Positions 1-11,242 of a stretch of 64,000 nt of DNA are shown one piece after another (the first letter of the stretch is position 1; each line of letters begins with the position of its first letter). Position numbers and translations under genes: made by a program. Under the pieces are notes generated by a model that made no database searches, had not been told where the DNA came from, and was given only the letters and a program-made list of their open reading frames with translations. This DNA is from Neofusicoccum parvum (taxonomy: Eukaryota; Ascomycota; Dothideomycetes; Botryosphaeriales; Botryosphaeriaceae): NCBI GenBank assembly GCA_020912385.1, contig CP087212.1:1116001-1180000 (forward strand), given 5' to 3'.

Positions 1-1698
1 ACCCAGATGGTCAAGGCCAAGAAGTTCCAGCCGCTCGCCGTCCTGAACCAGAAGCTCAAAGGCCTCGATGTCTTCGAATCCAACGACTCGCCCTTTTTGC
101 CCACCCCCGCCCAAGCGCCGGCCGCCCACGCCCAACCTGAAATTCAGCGCCCGCTGGACCCGGAGGAGCTCGTGACGCGCACACACTGGCAACGTCCGTC
201 CTACGCCGACCCCTGTGGCGAGCCGACATGCGAGAAGAGACTCGGTGCCGCCAACGGCAGCGTCAACTGCAGGAAATGCGGCCGGCTGTTTTGTGAGGAG
301 CATACCATGTACCAGATGAAACTTTCGCGCTCCGCGCAGCACGAGCCGGTGCGCGGCATTTGGTGTCGCGTGTGCGAGACGTGCTACAAGTCCAGGGACG
401 GCTACAACGACCACAACGGCGCCGAGCGCAACCACACCGCCGCCTTCACCGCCATCCGCAGAAAGCATGTTGACAAGGCCAATCTGGACATTGGTCGCCT
501 GGAGAAGCGTCTCACGAAGCTCACCCAGCTGCTCGCCGATCCCCCGCCCCCTGAACAGCAATCCGGCGCTGGAAGCCTGATCTGGCCACTTTCAGGCGCA
601 AAGGCCCAGCAACGCGCTTTGGAGCAGTCCATAATAGGCTGGGAAGACGATGCTAGTGTACTGCAGTGTCCGTTCTGCCAGCAAGAGTTCACCAGCTACA
701 CGTTCAGACGTCATCATTGTCGTCTGTGCGGGCGCGTCGTGTGCGGTGATCCAAAGACGAGCTGCTCCACAGAGGTGGGATTGAGCGTGGCAGCGCGTAA
801 GTTATCTGGGGTGGTCATGAGGGGGCTGATACTGATCCGTTTCAGCAGCTGACAAAGCTTCAGAGAAGTCAGTTGGCCAGGTCAATGTCGACGTGCGTAT
901 GTGTCAAGACTGCAGACACACTCTCTTCAGTAAAAGCGATTTCGCCCGAGAATCTTCCGAGAAACCTCGCGATCAACGCGCGTACGAGAATCTGGTGCAA
1001 TTTGAACGTGGCATCCGATTACTTCTTCCACGATTTCAGAAGTTGTTGGCCGCTTTGCAGTATGCATATCACCAAGCATTGCGTGCGAGGAGAAGAGCTA
1101 AGCTGTTTTCAGGGATCCCGAACACCCGCCGACACCAACCCAACTCCAAGATGCAACGAAGGTTCGAAAACGCCTAATGGACGCCTTTTCTCAGTATGAC
1201 ACCGCGGCGCGCCGGATACGCGACTTTCCCACCGAATCACCCACCCAGAGTCGATTACAAAAAGCTGTATACCAGCAAGCATATCACTTCCTCAGTCTTC
1301 ACATGCTTCCCCTTAAGTCTTTGCCCAAAATCCTCAAGCATGCCTCCCCGAACGGAGCTCAGGCAAAACCAAATGGACGATCCAACGGTGCTCTTGCGGC
1401 TATCAAGTACAACGATATCGACAGTGGTAGCGTTGCAAGCAGCAGCAGTGCGATAACATCGATGGAAGCCGAAGAAAAAGAACTGAGAGAACGACTGATC
1501 GTTCTGGAAGAGCAAAAGTTCTTCGTACAGGAAATGATTGCAGATGCTAACCGCCGGCGCAAGTATGACGAAGTCAGCTCATTGGCACAGAACGTCGAGG
1601 ATTTGAGCAAGGAAATCGATCAGATAAACGGCCAACTAAATCAACTGGACTTCGCGGCTGCGTACAGTGGGGAGATGTTCCCACCACCATCGAATTAA
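1..1698 (+). CDS. pep7: Pep7/Vac1-type FYVE-domain endosomal tether (5' partial)
   Basis: This is the 3' part of a Pep7/Vac1/Vps19 orthologue. The family bridges Rab5-GTP, PI3P and the Vps45-syntaxin pair during vesicle fusion with endosomes. Exons are 1-796, 846-1059 and 1113-1698, giving 531 visible residues. The reading frame is open at base 1 (ACC CAG before the ATG at 7), and family members carry an N-terminal C2H2 finger before this point, so the true start lies outside the window. A first Cys-rich block (CRKCGRLFC, CRVCETCY) is followed by a FYVE signature, RRHHCRLCGR, near base 710. The C-terminal coiled coil (about 1460-1650) resembles the rabenosyn Rab-binding region. Splicing restores the continuous family sequence around LQDPEHPPTPTQLQDATKVRKR, described here only by its ends (LQDP to VRKR). 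The first intron ends in CAGCAG, so its acceptor could be 845 or 848. Family identity is secure. Confidence 0.9.
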
Positions 1699-2335
1699 CA
1701 CGCGAAGCTCCGGTCCCCTTGATTCTGGATACAGATGCCGCACAAATACCTGGCAAGCCACCATTGTTGCCTTCGGCCACCTTGGCTTGCGACTTCGTCT
1801 TTTCATTACACCACTGGCAGATTGGCCCCGGAAAGATCCGGCCTGACCGACATCCTTGCCCAAATTATTTCCTCGTAATACTGTAGCGTACGCAGATCGC
1901 ACGTTCTCCTGTGACATTTTAGAGCATTTCTTCCTTGCGTCGGTTTTGGGTGGCTTTGGGAGTCTCATGGGATTAGCATCATGGAGAGGCGTTACGGATT
2001 CATCAGCTCGTCATCAAGCATGGTCGGAGTACGGCGGGATCACTGATTCGTTGGAAATCTCCAAGGCACTTGTTTACTGTCCCGTTGCTCTTGCGGACTG
2101 GACCCACCGCTGGGACTTGAAATCATTCCTCATCAATTCGACAATCTTATGACGTTCACGATGTTTACTTGATCTTTTCGGCCCCTAAAATTAAGGGCAG
2201 TACCCGGATAGACTCTCCTGCACTTCGTTTCTTCACAACAACTATCTCAGCTTTGAATAACGGCCGGAAAACAGGTCTGAGGACAACAATGTCGACTTGG
2301 CCGTTGGTGGAGGCCTTCAAAGGTTTCGAGACAGG
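1699..2335. other. Intergenic, between convergent 3' ends
   Basis: No convincing coding region is seen. The stretch separates the 3' ends of the Pep7-type gene and the alpha/beta hydrolase, so it should hold both polyadenylation regions. Short open frames of about 100 codons here have no recognisable protein features. Confidence 0.6.
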
Positions 2336-3599
2336 TCAAGCAAACGCTGTCTTAAGCGCCTCGATCCTATCCAAATTACACTCCTTTCCCTTGTCAAGAA
2401 CAGCATCCCACATAGCGAAAGGGTGACACATCCCACCATACACCCGGAACTCACTGCGTGTGTCTGCTCCTTTGAGCGCCTGGTGGTAGGCCTCAGCTTC
2501 CTCACGTAGGATGTCAAATTCCGCCACATGAATTGAAGCCGGAGCCACATCTGCATGCGACGTGAAGAGTAATGGTGAAGCAATCGGCTGCTTGACTTTC
2601 TCATCGCGATCTTCTACAAGGCAGTCAGCACCAACGTCCAGATCCCAGAAAAGAAGCCGCATATCCTCACCTCCCCGCCCGACCCAGTAACTGAAGAACC
2701 ACCGCATCCTCTGCAGCGGCAAGCACGGCACATCCTCCAACTCGACGTACGTCGCGTACGGCACCGCGCCGGCCTCGCACCGCCCCTCCACCGGCGTCCA
2801 CCGCATGTCCACGCACGGCACGACCAGCAGCTGCAGCCTCAGCGACGGCATCCCCGCGTCCCTCGCTAGGTGCGCCACCACCGCCGCTAGGTGCCCGCCG
2901 GCCGACAGCCCGCCGACCGCGACGCGGCGGGGGTCGACGCCGAGCGCGTCCGCGCGGGAGACGACCCACTCCAGCGCCACGAAGGCGTCCCAGACGGCGG
3001 CCGGGAAGGGCGTTTCGGGCCCGTGGCGGTAGTTGACGTCGACGACGACGCAGCCGACGCGCTGGCACGCCTGCCGGCAGAACGGCTCGTCGGTCAGGAG
3101 GTTGCCGATGACCCAGCCGCCTTTTTCGCGTCGTCGTCGAGAGGTCAGCGTGGTGCTGCTGCTATGCCTCCGTGGGCGCGCAAGAAGGGGGCTCGTAGGC
3201 TTACCTCCGTGGTAGTTGACGTACGCCGGCAGGCTCCCGTCCGAGCTCTGCAGCCCCCCGGCGCGGACGGCGTCGTCCGTCGGGACGTAGACTTGGGCCT
3301 CGATCTCGCCGTCTGGCCTGGCGACCTTGATCTTGTGGACGGTTGCGCTGCCGACGTCGGGCGTGGGACCGCGGGGCACGAGGGTCTGGTACCGCGTCGG
3401 GTTGGCGCGGAATTCCTCTATGGTGACTTGGTCTGCGCGGGGCTTGGGGGCTTGGGTCCTGGCTGTCAGATCGTGCGTCGCGATTTGAGGGGGCTCGCCT
3501 GGGCGAAGTCTTACCTGCGTACTTGTTGTAGGCCTCGATGAACTGAGGATCGAGTTTGTCTAGGAATTTGGCTGGTATCGGGTTGGTGAGCTCAGCCAT
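2336..3599 (-). CDS. Alpha/beta hydrolase fold-3 (HSL/arylacetamide deacetylase-like)
   Basis: Predicted 365-residue carboxylester hydrolase of the hormone-sensitive-lipase family. Exons on the minus strand are 3599-3515, 3432-3205 and 3120-2336. Joining them gives the oxyanion motif YHGGGW, which is split by the second intron. The nucleophile motif is GLSAGG (Ser), the acid is probably in EFDILREE, and the catalytic His is in GMCHPF near the C terminus. GLSAGG replaces the commoner GDSAGG. No signal peptide is seen, so the enzyme is probably cytosolic. The start ATG at 3599 begins MAELTNPIPAKFLDKLDP, typical of fungal members with a short helical cap. The substrate cannot be named from sequence. 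Splice joins preserve frame at all three exons and the central exon is very GC-rich. Confidence 0.85.
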
Positions 3600-3984
3600 G
3601 TCTGCGGCCTAATACATGCGAGGCTGGATTGAGAGTAAACGGTTGTTTAGAAGTGCTTCACTATTTTACTGGGAAGTTTATTGTGTCGACTTCAGCATTG
3701 TTCTGGATATCCTTCGTTCCGGAAATTTTCACTCACGGGATGCAAATGACTGAGTCGAAATGATAGAAAAAAACACTTAATCAATGGAGTACTCGAGTAG
3801 TCTGAAGCTTCGGGGTTCTCCCTGAGGGGCAACCCCTCGGCAGAACGAGATGCTTCTTATCATGATATGATAACCCCGCGTTGCCCCACTTTGCATAGGG
3901 CCCTATCGTGTCTCCTACCTTCCCCCAGAACTGTACATAGATGTCGACCTTCTTGAAACCCCTTGGTCCCCTTGAAAATCAGCT
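3600..3984. other. Intergenic; short hairpin
   Basis: No gene is seen. It contains the 5' side of the hydrolase gene and the 3' side of the F-box gene. A perfect small hairpin, GAGGGG-caa-CCCCTC, lies at 3824-3838; its role, if any, is unknown. Confidence 0.5.
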
Positions 3985-5127
3985 TCATTCATCCTGCACC
4001 ATTCCTATCACCTTCCTGTCTGGACTGACATTGTCAGTCTCTCCAGAGGTCTGGATTACCGATCTAAATCCACTTTCGTCCTGATTTTGGCTAGAATTTC
4101 CCTCTGGCGGCTCGTTAACATGTAATATCCATGCGGGATTCGTCGGCTCCCAAGTTTGGTTGATGCGACCCAGGTCGCGCCACACAGAGAGGTACACCCC
4201 ATATCCGTCGGAGTTGTCAAGCCACAGTTTGAAGTTGGTACCGCAGATTGAGCAAACGCTTTCTTTACCCTTGCCTAAGAGCTTTCCAAAGGGCAAGCCA
4301 TTTATCCAACCCGTCTTCTTAAAAATCGGGATACAGCCGCTCGTTTTCCAGTGTGGGCATATTTGAGGGACATCCGCTGACGCTCGCAGCTTCTTCCGCA
4401 GCTGTCGGAGTGAGATATCTCCCTTGGGCTCAAGCGAGAACATTTTCCTGTGAAACGCCAGCATACAGGAATATGAGGTGCGTTTACGATTCAGTCTATA
4501 TTGGACTTGTGGAACCACCTCTTCGGGGAAAGCACCGACGTGCGTATAATGTTTGTCGCAAGCACTGATGATCTTGAGACTGTCGTCGGCCGGGATGGAC
4601 TCGACATCACGGACGATGTCTGCAAAGCCGTAGCGCTTGTGCTCGCAAATCGGCACCCAGCCCTCGAGCCCGCGGCACTTCCTCTCCTCTGGCGGCATCT
4701 GCTGCTGAGTGGTTGAGAAAAGACGCCTTTTGTGTACCTTCTGGCAACCCCCGCATGCGAGCATGCTGGGAGAATGGTCTTGACAGCCATTTCTCTCTTT
4801 CTCACATGTTCTGAAGTATTCGTCTCTGTCCAGCAGCCCCAGGAAATTCCGTTTCGCTTCTCCATCGGCAGTTGTGCGGTCTGGGCGTAGTATCTCTCTG
4901 TATTTTTCGCAGGCGGCTGCAAGAGCGAGAGAGCCGGATGCGTCGAGAAAGTTGTTAATGATAAGTAGCAACTCCGTTGGTAGTGCGAAGAGGAAGCTTT
5001 TGGCTGAATTGTGCAGGAAAGTACCTGTTTTCAATTCCGTTGCTGCAGCGGAATTCCGGGCATGGCGTATCCATGTCAGGATTGAGTGGAGAGTCGGTTT
5101 CCTCAGAGACTTAGCGAAGTTCTTCAT
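3985..5127 (-). CDS. F-box domain protein, function unknown
   Basis: Single-exon 380-residue protein. An F-box-like segment lies at about residues 47-82 (FALPTELLLIINNFLD, then ALAAACEKYREIL), where such proteins usually bind Skp1 in SCF ubiquitin ligases. After it come Cys/His-rich pairs (CGGCQKVHKRRLFS; CPHWKTSGC; CSICGTNF). This architecture is common in the expanded F-box families of filamentous ascomycetes, whose targets are mostly unknown. There is no signal peptide or membrane span. The ATG at 5127 is the first in the frame. Membership of an SCF complex is inferred from the F-box only. Confidence 0.75.
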   Translation of the reverse strand: MKNFAKSLRKPTLHSILTWIRHARNSAAATELKTGTFLHNSAKSFLFALPTELLLIINNFLDASGSLALAAACEKYREILRPDRTTADGEAKRNFLGLLDRDEYFRTCEKERNGCQDHSPSMLACGGCQKVHKRRLFSTTQQQMPPEERKCRGLEGWVPICEHKRYGFADIVRDVESIPADDSLKIISACDKHYTHVGAFPEEVVPQVQYRLNRKRTSYSCMLAFHRKMFSLEPKGDISLRQLRKKLRASADVPQICPHWKTSGCIPIFKKTGWINGLPFGKLLGKGKESVCSICGTNFKLWLDNSDGYGVYLSVWRDLGRINQTWEPTNPAWILHVNEPPEGNSSQNQDESGFRSVIQTSGETDNVSPDRKVIGMVQDE

Positions 5128-6947
5128 GATTCGAAAAAGCCAAAATGTAGATGGGTAAAGGAATTGACGGGAATGCGAAGATTAAATAGTTCACCGGGTA
5201 GCTAAAGGCTAAAGACCCGCGAGCGTGATGGCGGTTGGTGGGATGACGTTCGTGGTTCACTAGTTCCGTTGAGTTCCATCCAGCCTGAAAAAAATTCAGA
5301 CCCTAAGGCTCATCTGCAAGATACTGGTTCTGACTTACAAGACTTACCCGAAAGATCCTCCTCCGAATGCGCGAAACACTTAGAGAAAAGCACTTTAACC
5401 TTTACTGGAGAATTCACCTCAAGTTCTCAAGTAAAAATGCGGTTGTGAAAGTTTCAAAAATAATCTGAGATGTTACAAAAGCTACGCTCTGTTTGATACT
5501 TTACGAGAAGTAAACAAGCAATCATCCAGGTTTGAGTCGGTTGGGGGCATCAATTTTTTTTTTTGCAACCCGCGGAAGCGCTCCCACGGGGCAGGGGCAC
5601 TAAATTGATATCAAATTTGATCCCGGTATCATGAGTTTGGAAGCATCGGGCCTTCTACACAGATTAGCTATGGATCCAGTCAAGGACGTGTGCATATGGT
5701 TTCAGTACCGTGGGTGTTTCTTAAGGGCATCTGAACTTTGTAGGGGCCTAGCAACAATAGTCGTATGTCGCTTTGTCCGTTCCCGACTGGTTCACACAGC
5801 ATGTCGCTTGTGCAGCATTGGTATTGCATCCACCCTGGGAGACGACTGGCAGAACGAAATGGAGAGAGGCGAAAAGAACGCTCGCAGCGCGCACCGAGAT
5901 CTGCATTCTGAGTGGATTGTCGTGGCTGGCAAACGTTGTATGTAGTTGTGAAAAGCTTGTCCATCTCACCTCAACATACCGAAGCATCCTTTATATATTG
6001 GAAAACATGCTCATGATTCATCGATGTATTCAACCTGACTGCACAGACGATGGCGTTTTCTTGGCCATCGTAGGGGGCGGCGACAAATTTGAGTAGAAGC
6101 CTCGGGTGTCGTATAGAAACCGCACTCGCGCCCAAATGTTCGGACAGATATTGCTTTGCGGTCTTAAGAATCAGGTAAGTTCGATCATACGAAGCTGGGT
6201 TGCAGTGATTGGCTGTATTCCAATTAGTTAGGTATGTGGGAAAATGACAGGGTGCTTAACAAGGGGCAGACTTTCGTATTGTTGTATCGAGTTCTACAGA
6301 AGCTAACGTTTATACTTTGATCTACTGCCACCCAAGCGACGGACAACTATGCAGGGGCAGACGAATGTAGATAGGAGTTGCGTAATGCCTGCTGTGCTGT
6401 AGTCACACGGCCAATAGCGCGATTCTATGAGGGGCTCCATTCTCTGGTAACGCTTACGCTAGCTCGAGGGTTGATCACTGGCTATAGAACCTCAACTTCA
6501 AATCCGGGCCTTTTTGCCTTGGTGTTACCCAACAGACTGAGGATCTGGGGTTGTTGCTCAGGAACTTCGAGCCGAACTACACCGTACCACGATTCGTCCG
6601 ATCAATAGAAGTCCCCAACAGGACGTTTCGGCACCACATATATCAGCAAAACGAACCTGAATTTGCATACCACTTATCATTATGAGTCTGAATCCGAGCC
6701 TGGTCTACGACTCTTATCTGGCCCCGCCATCTCAAAAAGAAAAAGTTCCATCAAAACCAAGAGGAACAAGAAGAGAAGGAAAAGTCATCATCGTCAATGA
6801 TCGTAAAGCCTCAGAGAAGGACCGAAGAACCCCTATGTCATGCCTTAAGCTCACAGGAGCTAGTTGTACCTTCTAATCGTAACCTGTTCCGAACCCGACC
6901 AAAGCCGTCCTACCCCTTTTTGATTAGTGCTCCAACGAAGCCGACCC
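5128..6947. other. Gene-poor, relatively AT-rich stretch
   Basis: About 1.8 kb between the F-box gene and the 3' end of the glycogen phosphorylase gene. It has homopolymer T runs near 5556 and no long coding region. The only candidate is the small cysteine-rich reading frame at 5748-5906, listed separately. Confidence 0.6.
5748..5906 (-). CDS. Possible secreted cysteine-rich micropeptide
   Basis: A 52-residue frame starts at ATG 5906. Residues 1-24 look like a signal peptide (MQISVRAASVLFASLHF, then VLPVVSQ). The remaining 28 or so residues hold five cysteines (GGC, TCC, YCC) and end at TAG. This could be a small secreted peptide, the first exon of a longer effector-like gene, or a relic. 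An odd cysteine count argues that sequence may be missing. There is no homology that I recognise, so the call rests only on signal-like hydrophobicity and Cys density. Confidence 0.3.
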   Translation of the reverse strand: MQISVRAASVLFASLHFVLPVVSQGGCNTNAAQATCCVNQSGTDKATYDYCC

Positions 6948-9900
6948 TTACGCCTGCGGCGCGAGGGGCTCAACGTTCCAGATCGACTCGGCGTACTCGT
7001 CAATGCAACGGTCGCTGGAGAAGAAACCCATGCGAGCAACGCTGGTAATGGCCTTCGTAAGCCATTCCTCTTGGTTGCGGTACGATTCGTCGATGAGATC
7101 ATGCGTGCTGCAATAAGACGAGAAATCGTCCGAGACGAGGTAGTAGTCACCATGGTCGACGATGCTGTTGACGAGCGCCGAGAATGGGCCAGGGTCTCCG
7201 AAAGTGCCGCTCTTGATTGCGTCAAAGACATTTGCAAGCTCGGGGTCGAGCTTGTACTGGCCGTAGACATGCGCGTGGCGGAGGTCCTCAACTTCCTCAG
7301 CCAAGTTTCCGAAGAGGAAGATGTTGTTCTCGCCGACCTCACGGGTAATCTCGATGTTTGCGCCGTCGCACGTGCCGATGATCAGACCACCGTTGAGCAC
7401 GAACTTCATGTTGCTGGTGCCGCTAGCCTCAGTACCGGCGGTAGAGATGTGCTCACTGATGTCAGAAGCGGGGCAGATGATTTCCGCCTTGCTGACATTG
7501 TAGTCCTCCAGGAAGATGACCTTCAGGAGGTCGCCAACGTCGGGGTCACTGTTGACGACTCTGCCAACCTGGCAGATCAAGTGGATGACTGTCTTGGCCA
7601 TCCAGTAACCAGGGGCAGCCTTTCCGCCGAAGATGGATACACGGGGTTGCAGCTTCTTGCGCTGCTCAGGGGACAACTTCTTGATCGCAAGATAGCGGTG
7701 GATGACACCAAAGATGTTCAGCTGCTGGCGTTTGTACTCGTGCATACGCTTGACCTGAACATCAAAGAGTGATGAAGGGTTGACGCTCACACCGGTCGTG
7801 TCCTTGATGTACTTGGCAAGGCGGACCTTGTTCGCATACTTGATCTCCTGGAATTCCTTGCGGAAATCTTTGTCATCCACAAATGCCTCGATCTTGTGCA
7901 ACAGGGTCAGATCTTTCAAGTATTCATAGCCACCAAGCTTAGAGGCGATGAGCTCCGAAAGTCGAGGGTTGGCCTGGTGCAACCAGCGACGCGGTGTGAT
8001 ACCGTTCGTAACGTTGGTGAACTTGTCTGGTCCGTAGATCTTGACAAAGTCCTTGAAGATGGTCGTCTTGATCAGATCCGAATGGAGCTCGGCAACACCG
8101 TTGACCTTGTGGGATCCAATAACGGCGAGGTATGCCATGCGAACCATCTTAGGCTGAGACTCCTCAATGATGGAGACATTCGAGAGCATCTCACGGTCCT
8201 TGGGGAACGACCGCTCAACAAACTGCAAGAACTGCAAGTTGATGTCGTAGATGATTTGGAGGTGACGCGGCAGCAGGTGCTGGAAGAGCGGGACGGACCA
8301 CTTCTCCAACGCCTCAGGCAAGACAGTGTGGTTGGTGTACCCGAAGGTCTTGCTGACGATGTTCCAGGCGTCGTCCCATTCGAGACCCTCGACATCCACA
8401 AGAATTCTCTGCAACTCAGGGATGGCCATGGTCGGATGGGTGTCGTTGAGCTGGATGGCGACTTGGGACGGGAAGTCCTTCCACGCCCTCTTCGTCTTCT
8501 TGAAGCGACGGACGATGTCGTAGAGAGATGCGGCACACCAGAAGTACTGTTGCTTCAGGCGAAGCTCCTTTCCACGCTCGAGACTGCGGGAATATTAGCG
8601 AGGCATTGTTGAGAAGTCAGACACACGTACTTGTCGTTGGGGTACAGGACCGCAGAGATGGTCTCGGCCCTCTGCTGATCGGCAACGGAGCTCTCATACT
8701 CTCCAGAGTTGAACTTCTGGAAGTCAAATTCGCCAGAAGCTGCCTTGCTACCCCAGAGACGAAGGTTATTCGTGGTGGGGGTCTTGTATCCAGGAACTGT
8801 TGGCATTGTTAGCGACTATTCGTGCCGCACGTAGCTGCACCACTTACTCGGGACATCGTAGGCAACAGCCTGCACGATCTCTCCACCCTCCCAGACGGAC
8901 CTTTGCTTGCCACTATCATCACTGAATCACAAGTCAGCTTCAGCGACGGAATTGCGAAAATCGCAGCCTTACGTGTACTTGCGGACGTTGCCATAGAACT
9001 GGATGTCGACCGTGACATCGTGTCTGCAGAACTCCCACGGGTTGAAGTCAAGCCAGTAGTCGGGAACCTCGACCTGGTAACCATCGACAATCTCCTGCTT
9101 GAAGATACCGTAACGGTAACGCAGGCCGTAACCCCATGCGGGATAGTTCAGCGAGGCCATGCTGTCGAGGAAGCAAGCGGCGAGACGCCCGAGACCGCCA
9201 TTGCCAAGGGCAGCGTCATGCTCCTGGCCGATCACGTCCTCGACGCGGAAGCCAAGATCCTCCAAACCCTCTGTAGTGGTGTGGTTAGTTGGGCCGAGGC
9301 CGGAGATGGAGATCTACTCACTCTTTGCCTCTTCTTTCTTGCCGATGTTGAGCATGGCATTGTCGAGCGCTCTGCCCATCAGAAATTCCAGGGAGAGATC
9401 TGCCTGCACATCAGCATCTGCGCCACCCAATCTCCTGAGGCGCCTTACAGTACACCCGCTTCTGATCAGCGAAGGTCTGCTCCTGCTGTGTCTTGTTCCA
9501 GTCGAGGATCAGACGATCCCGGAAGGCCAGGGATGTACCCGCATAGGTAGCGCTGCAGGTGATGAGCCCCAGTCTTTGTGTCTTATGGGTGTGTTGCAGC
9601 CTTACAAGTCATCGCAGTTGTAGAGGGAGCGGGCAAGGGTGGTCTCGATGTGGCGGATGGCTTCTTTCTGGGGTGTGTCAGCGTCGGAAGCTCCCAGCCA
9701 GCAGGTAGATCAGCAAACCTCGAATTCCTCAGCCGTCTCAAAGGCCTTGGGGGTCTGCAACGATGCTCATCAGCTCCAGTGTCCGGCGTTGTCCGGGTGG
9801 TAGGCGGTGCGGGGCTCACATGCTTGGTCCATCTGCACATCACGGTCAGCCCTATCCGCTGAAACAACGGGTCAATTGGGATCTTACGCCTGCCTTGCCG

Positions 9901-10054
9901 GCTCAGGAATGGCGGCCTCGACGGCCTTGATCTCGGACGGCCCAAAGCCAGTGGCAGTTCTCTTGTGCTTCGGCCTGCTGAAGCCCGGGCCAATCGGGCC
10001 CTGCAGATCAGAGAGTGGGGCACTGGTGGACGGCCGGCGCTCGCGGGTCGACAT
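6948..10054 (-). CDS. gph1: Glycogen phosphorylase
   Basis: Orthologue of yeast Gph1, which releases glucose-1-phosphate from glycogen using pyridoxal phosphate in the cytosol. I place ten exons: 10054-9888, 9832-9820, 9754-about 9719, 9668-about 9606, 9552-9449, 9399-9322, 9270-8973, 8921-8848, 8796-8631 and 8583-6948. Family-typical blocks appear in order: [22 protein letters not shown] sequence, [15 protein letters not shown] region, [23 protein letters not shown], and the PLP-lysine region [15 protein letters not shown]. The ATG at 10054 starts [19 protein letters not shown], a Ser-rich N terminus where fungal phosphorylases are regulated by phosphorylation. All nine introns lie in the 5' half and the last 1.6 kb is uninterrupted. 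The second exon is only 13 nt. Two exon ends near 9719 and 9606 are uncertain by a base or so. Confidence 0.93.
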
Positions 10055-11242
10055 GATGGCGGTTCAATTGGGGAGGATAAGGGAGAATAGGAAGGGGGGA
10101 AGAGTTCGCAAGCTGCAGGAGGGGCGGCAGCGGGGCTTATGTAGGAGCAGGTGTCAGGAAGCGCGGTGGGACGCGAGCAGGTTGACAGCGCGCTCTGGGC
10201 TGATGCACGCGGTGGACTGATGGGAAGCAGAGGCTGGGATGAGCTCTGCGACGCGGGCCACGCCGCGGCTCGTGCTTGCGGGGAAGCTGTGCGTGGTGCC
10301 CTTCGTTCCCGCCGGCGCGCTCAACGACGCTCGCCGCAGCTGCGACGACGGCAGCGCCATCACCGCCTATCTCAAGCCACTGCCCCGCCAACGTGCTTGC
10401 GGCGTGAGGCTCGATTTTCCGCCGCGTCTTCCGGCCTCGCCTTCCTGGTTGCCGCCTGCTGCCGCCGCACATCACGACACTCGCAAGCCTCGCCTCATCG
10501 TGATACCGCATGCCAACTGACACTGCCAAGCGCCCACTTTTTATCAAGGTTGGCGACAGGATCGATGATCGGGTGGAGCTACGCGCTGTACACGTGCCTT
10601 GCGCGCTGGGGAGGGAAACTTACTTTCTGCTTCTCCGCATGCTTGATTAGCTTATGCACCCCAGGGCGCCTGCTTCATGTACTTACGGCACTGCGAGTTT
10701 CTCAACGGCATCCCCATTGCCAGCCGCCTGGCCCTCCCTGAAAACTTTTCCGCGTGCTGTTGAAATAGAGACCAGGATGCGTTCGTATCACTGATAGGCG
10801 AAGCCCAACACGAGCACCCTGACTCTCGCCTGCTGCAGCCCATCGGAGAACGGCCGTGGTTGAAAAAAGACGCGACGCGCACACAGGAAGAAAGGCTGGC
10901 GGAGGTCAGAGGAATTATTACTATTGAATTAGAGACTCTTCGATTAGGCTATTGTCGTCCTGCGTTGCTCTCCGCCGTGATGCGTCCGGGGCAATCCGTA
11001 ATCGCGGTTCCATTCATTATCGACCCGAGCTCTTCCTGGGCTGAGATGGCCGTCCAAACATTAGAGGCGCGGAAGCTGCTTTTCCTCCAGTCCGCCATTC
11101 CGCCATTGTTCCATTCCTGCAACGACATGATCAAGTGCTGTGCGCGAAAGCGCACAGCTACAAAGGGGGTATCTCTGAGCAGTAACCAGTTTCCCAAACG
11201 CCCGCTCCCAGATAAAGTACGAAAAATGAGAAAGGGGATTTC
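10055..11242. other. Intergenic; gph1 upstream region
   Basis: About 1.2 kb holding the gph1 promoter side and the 3' side of the cyclin-like gene. GC-rich chance frames occur on both strands, but none has a recognisable domain or coherent splice structure. Confidence 0.55.

Noticed and set aside
6927..7772. 281-codon plus-strand frame
   Set aside because: Antisense shadow of the last exon of glycogen phosphorylase.
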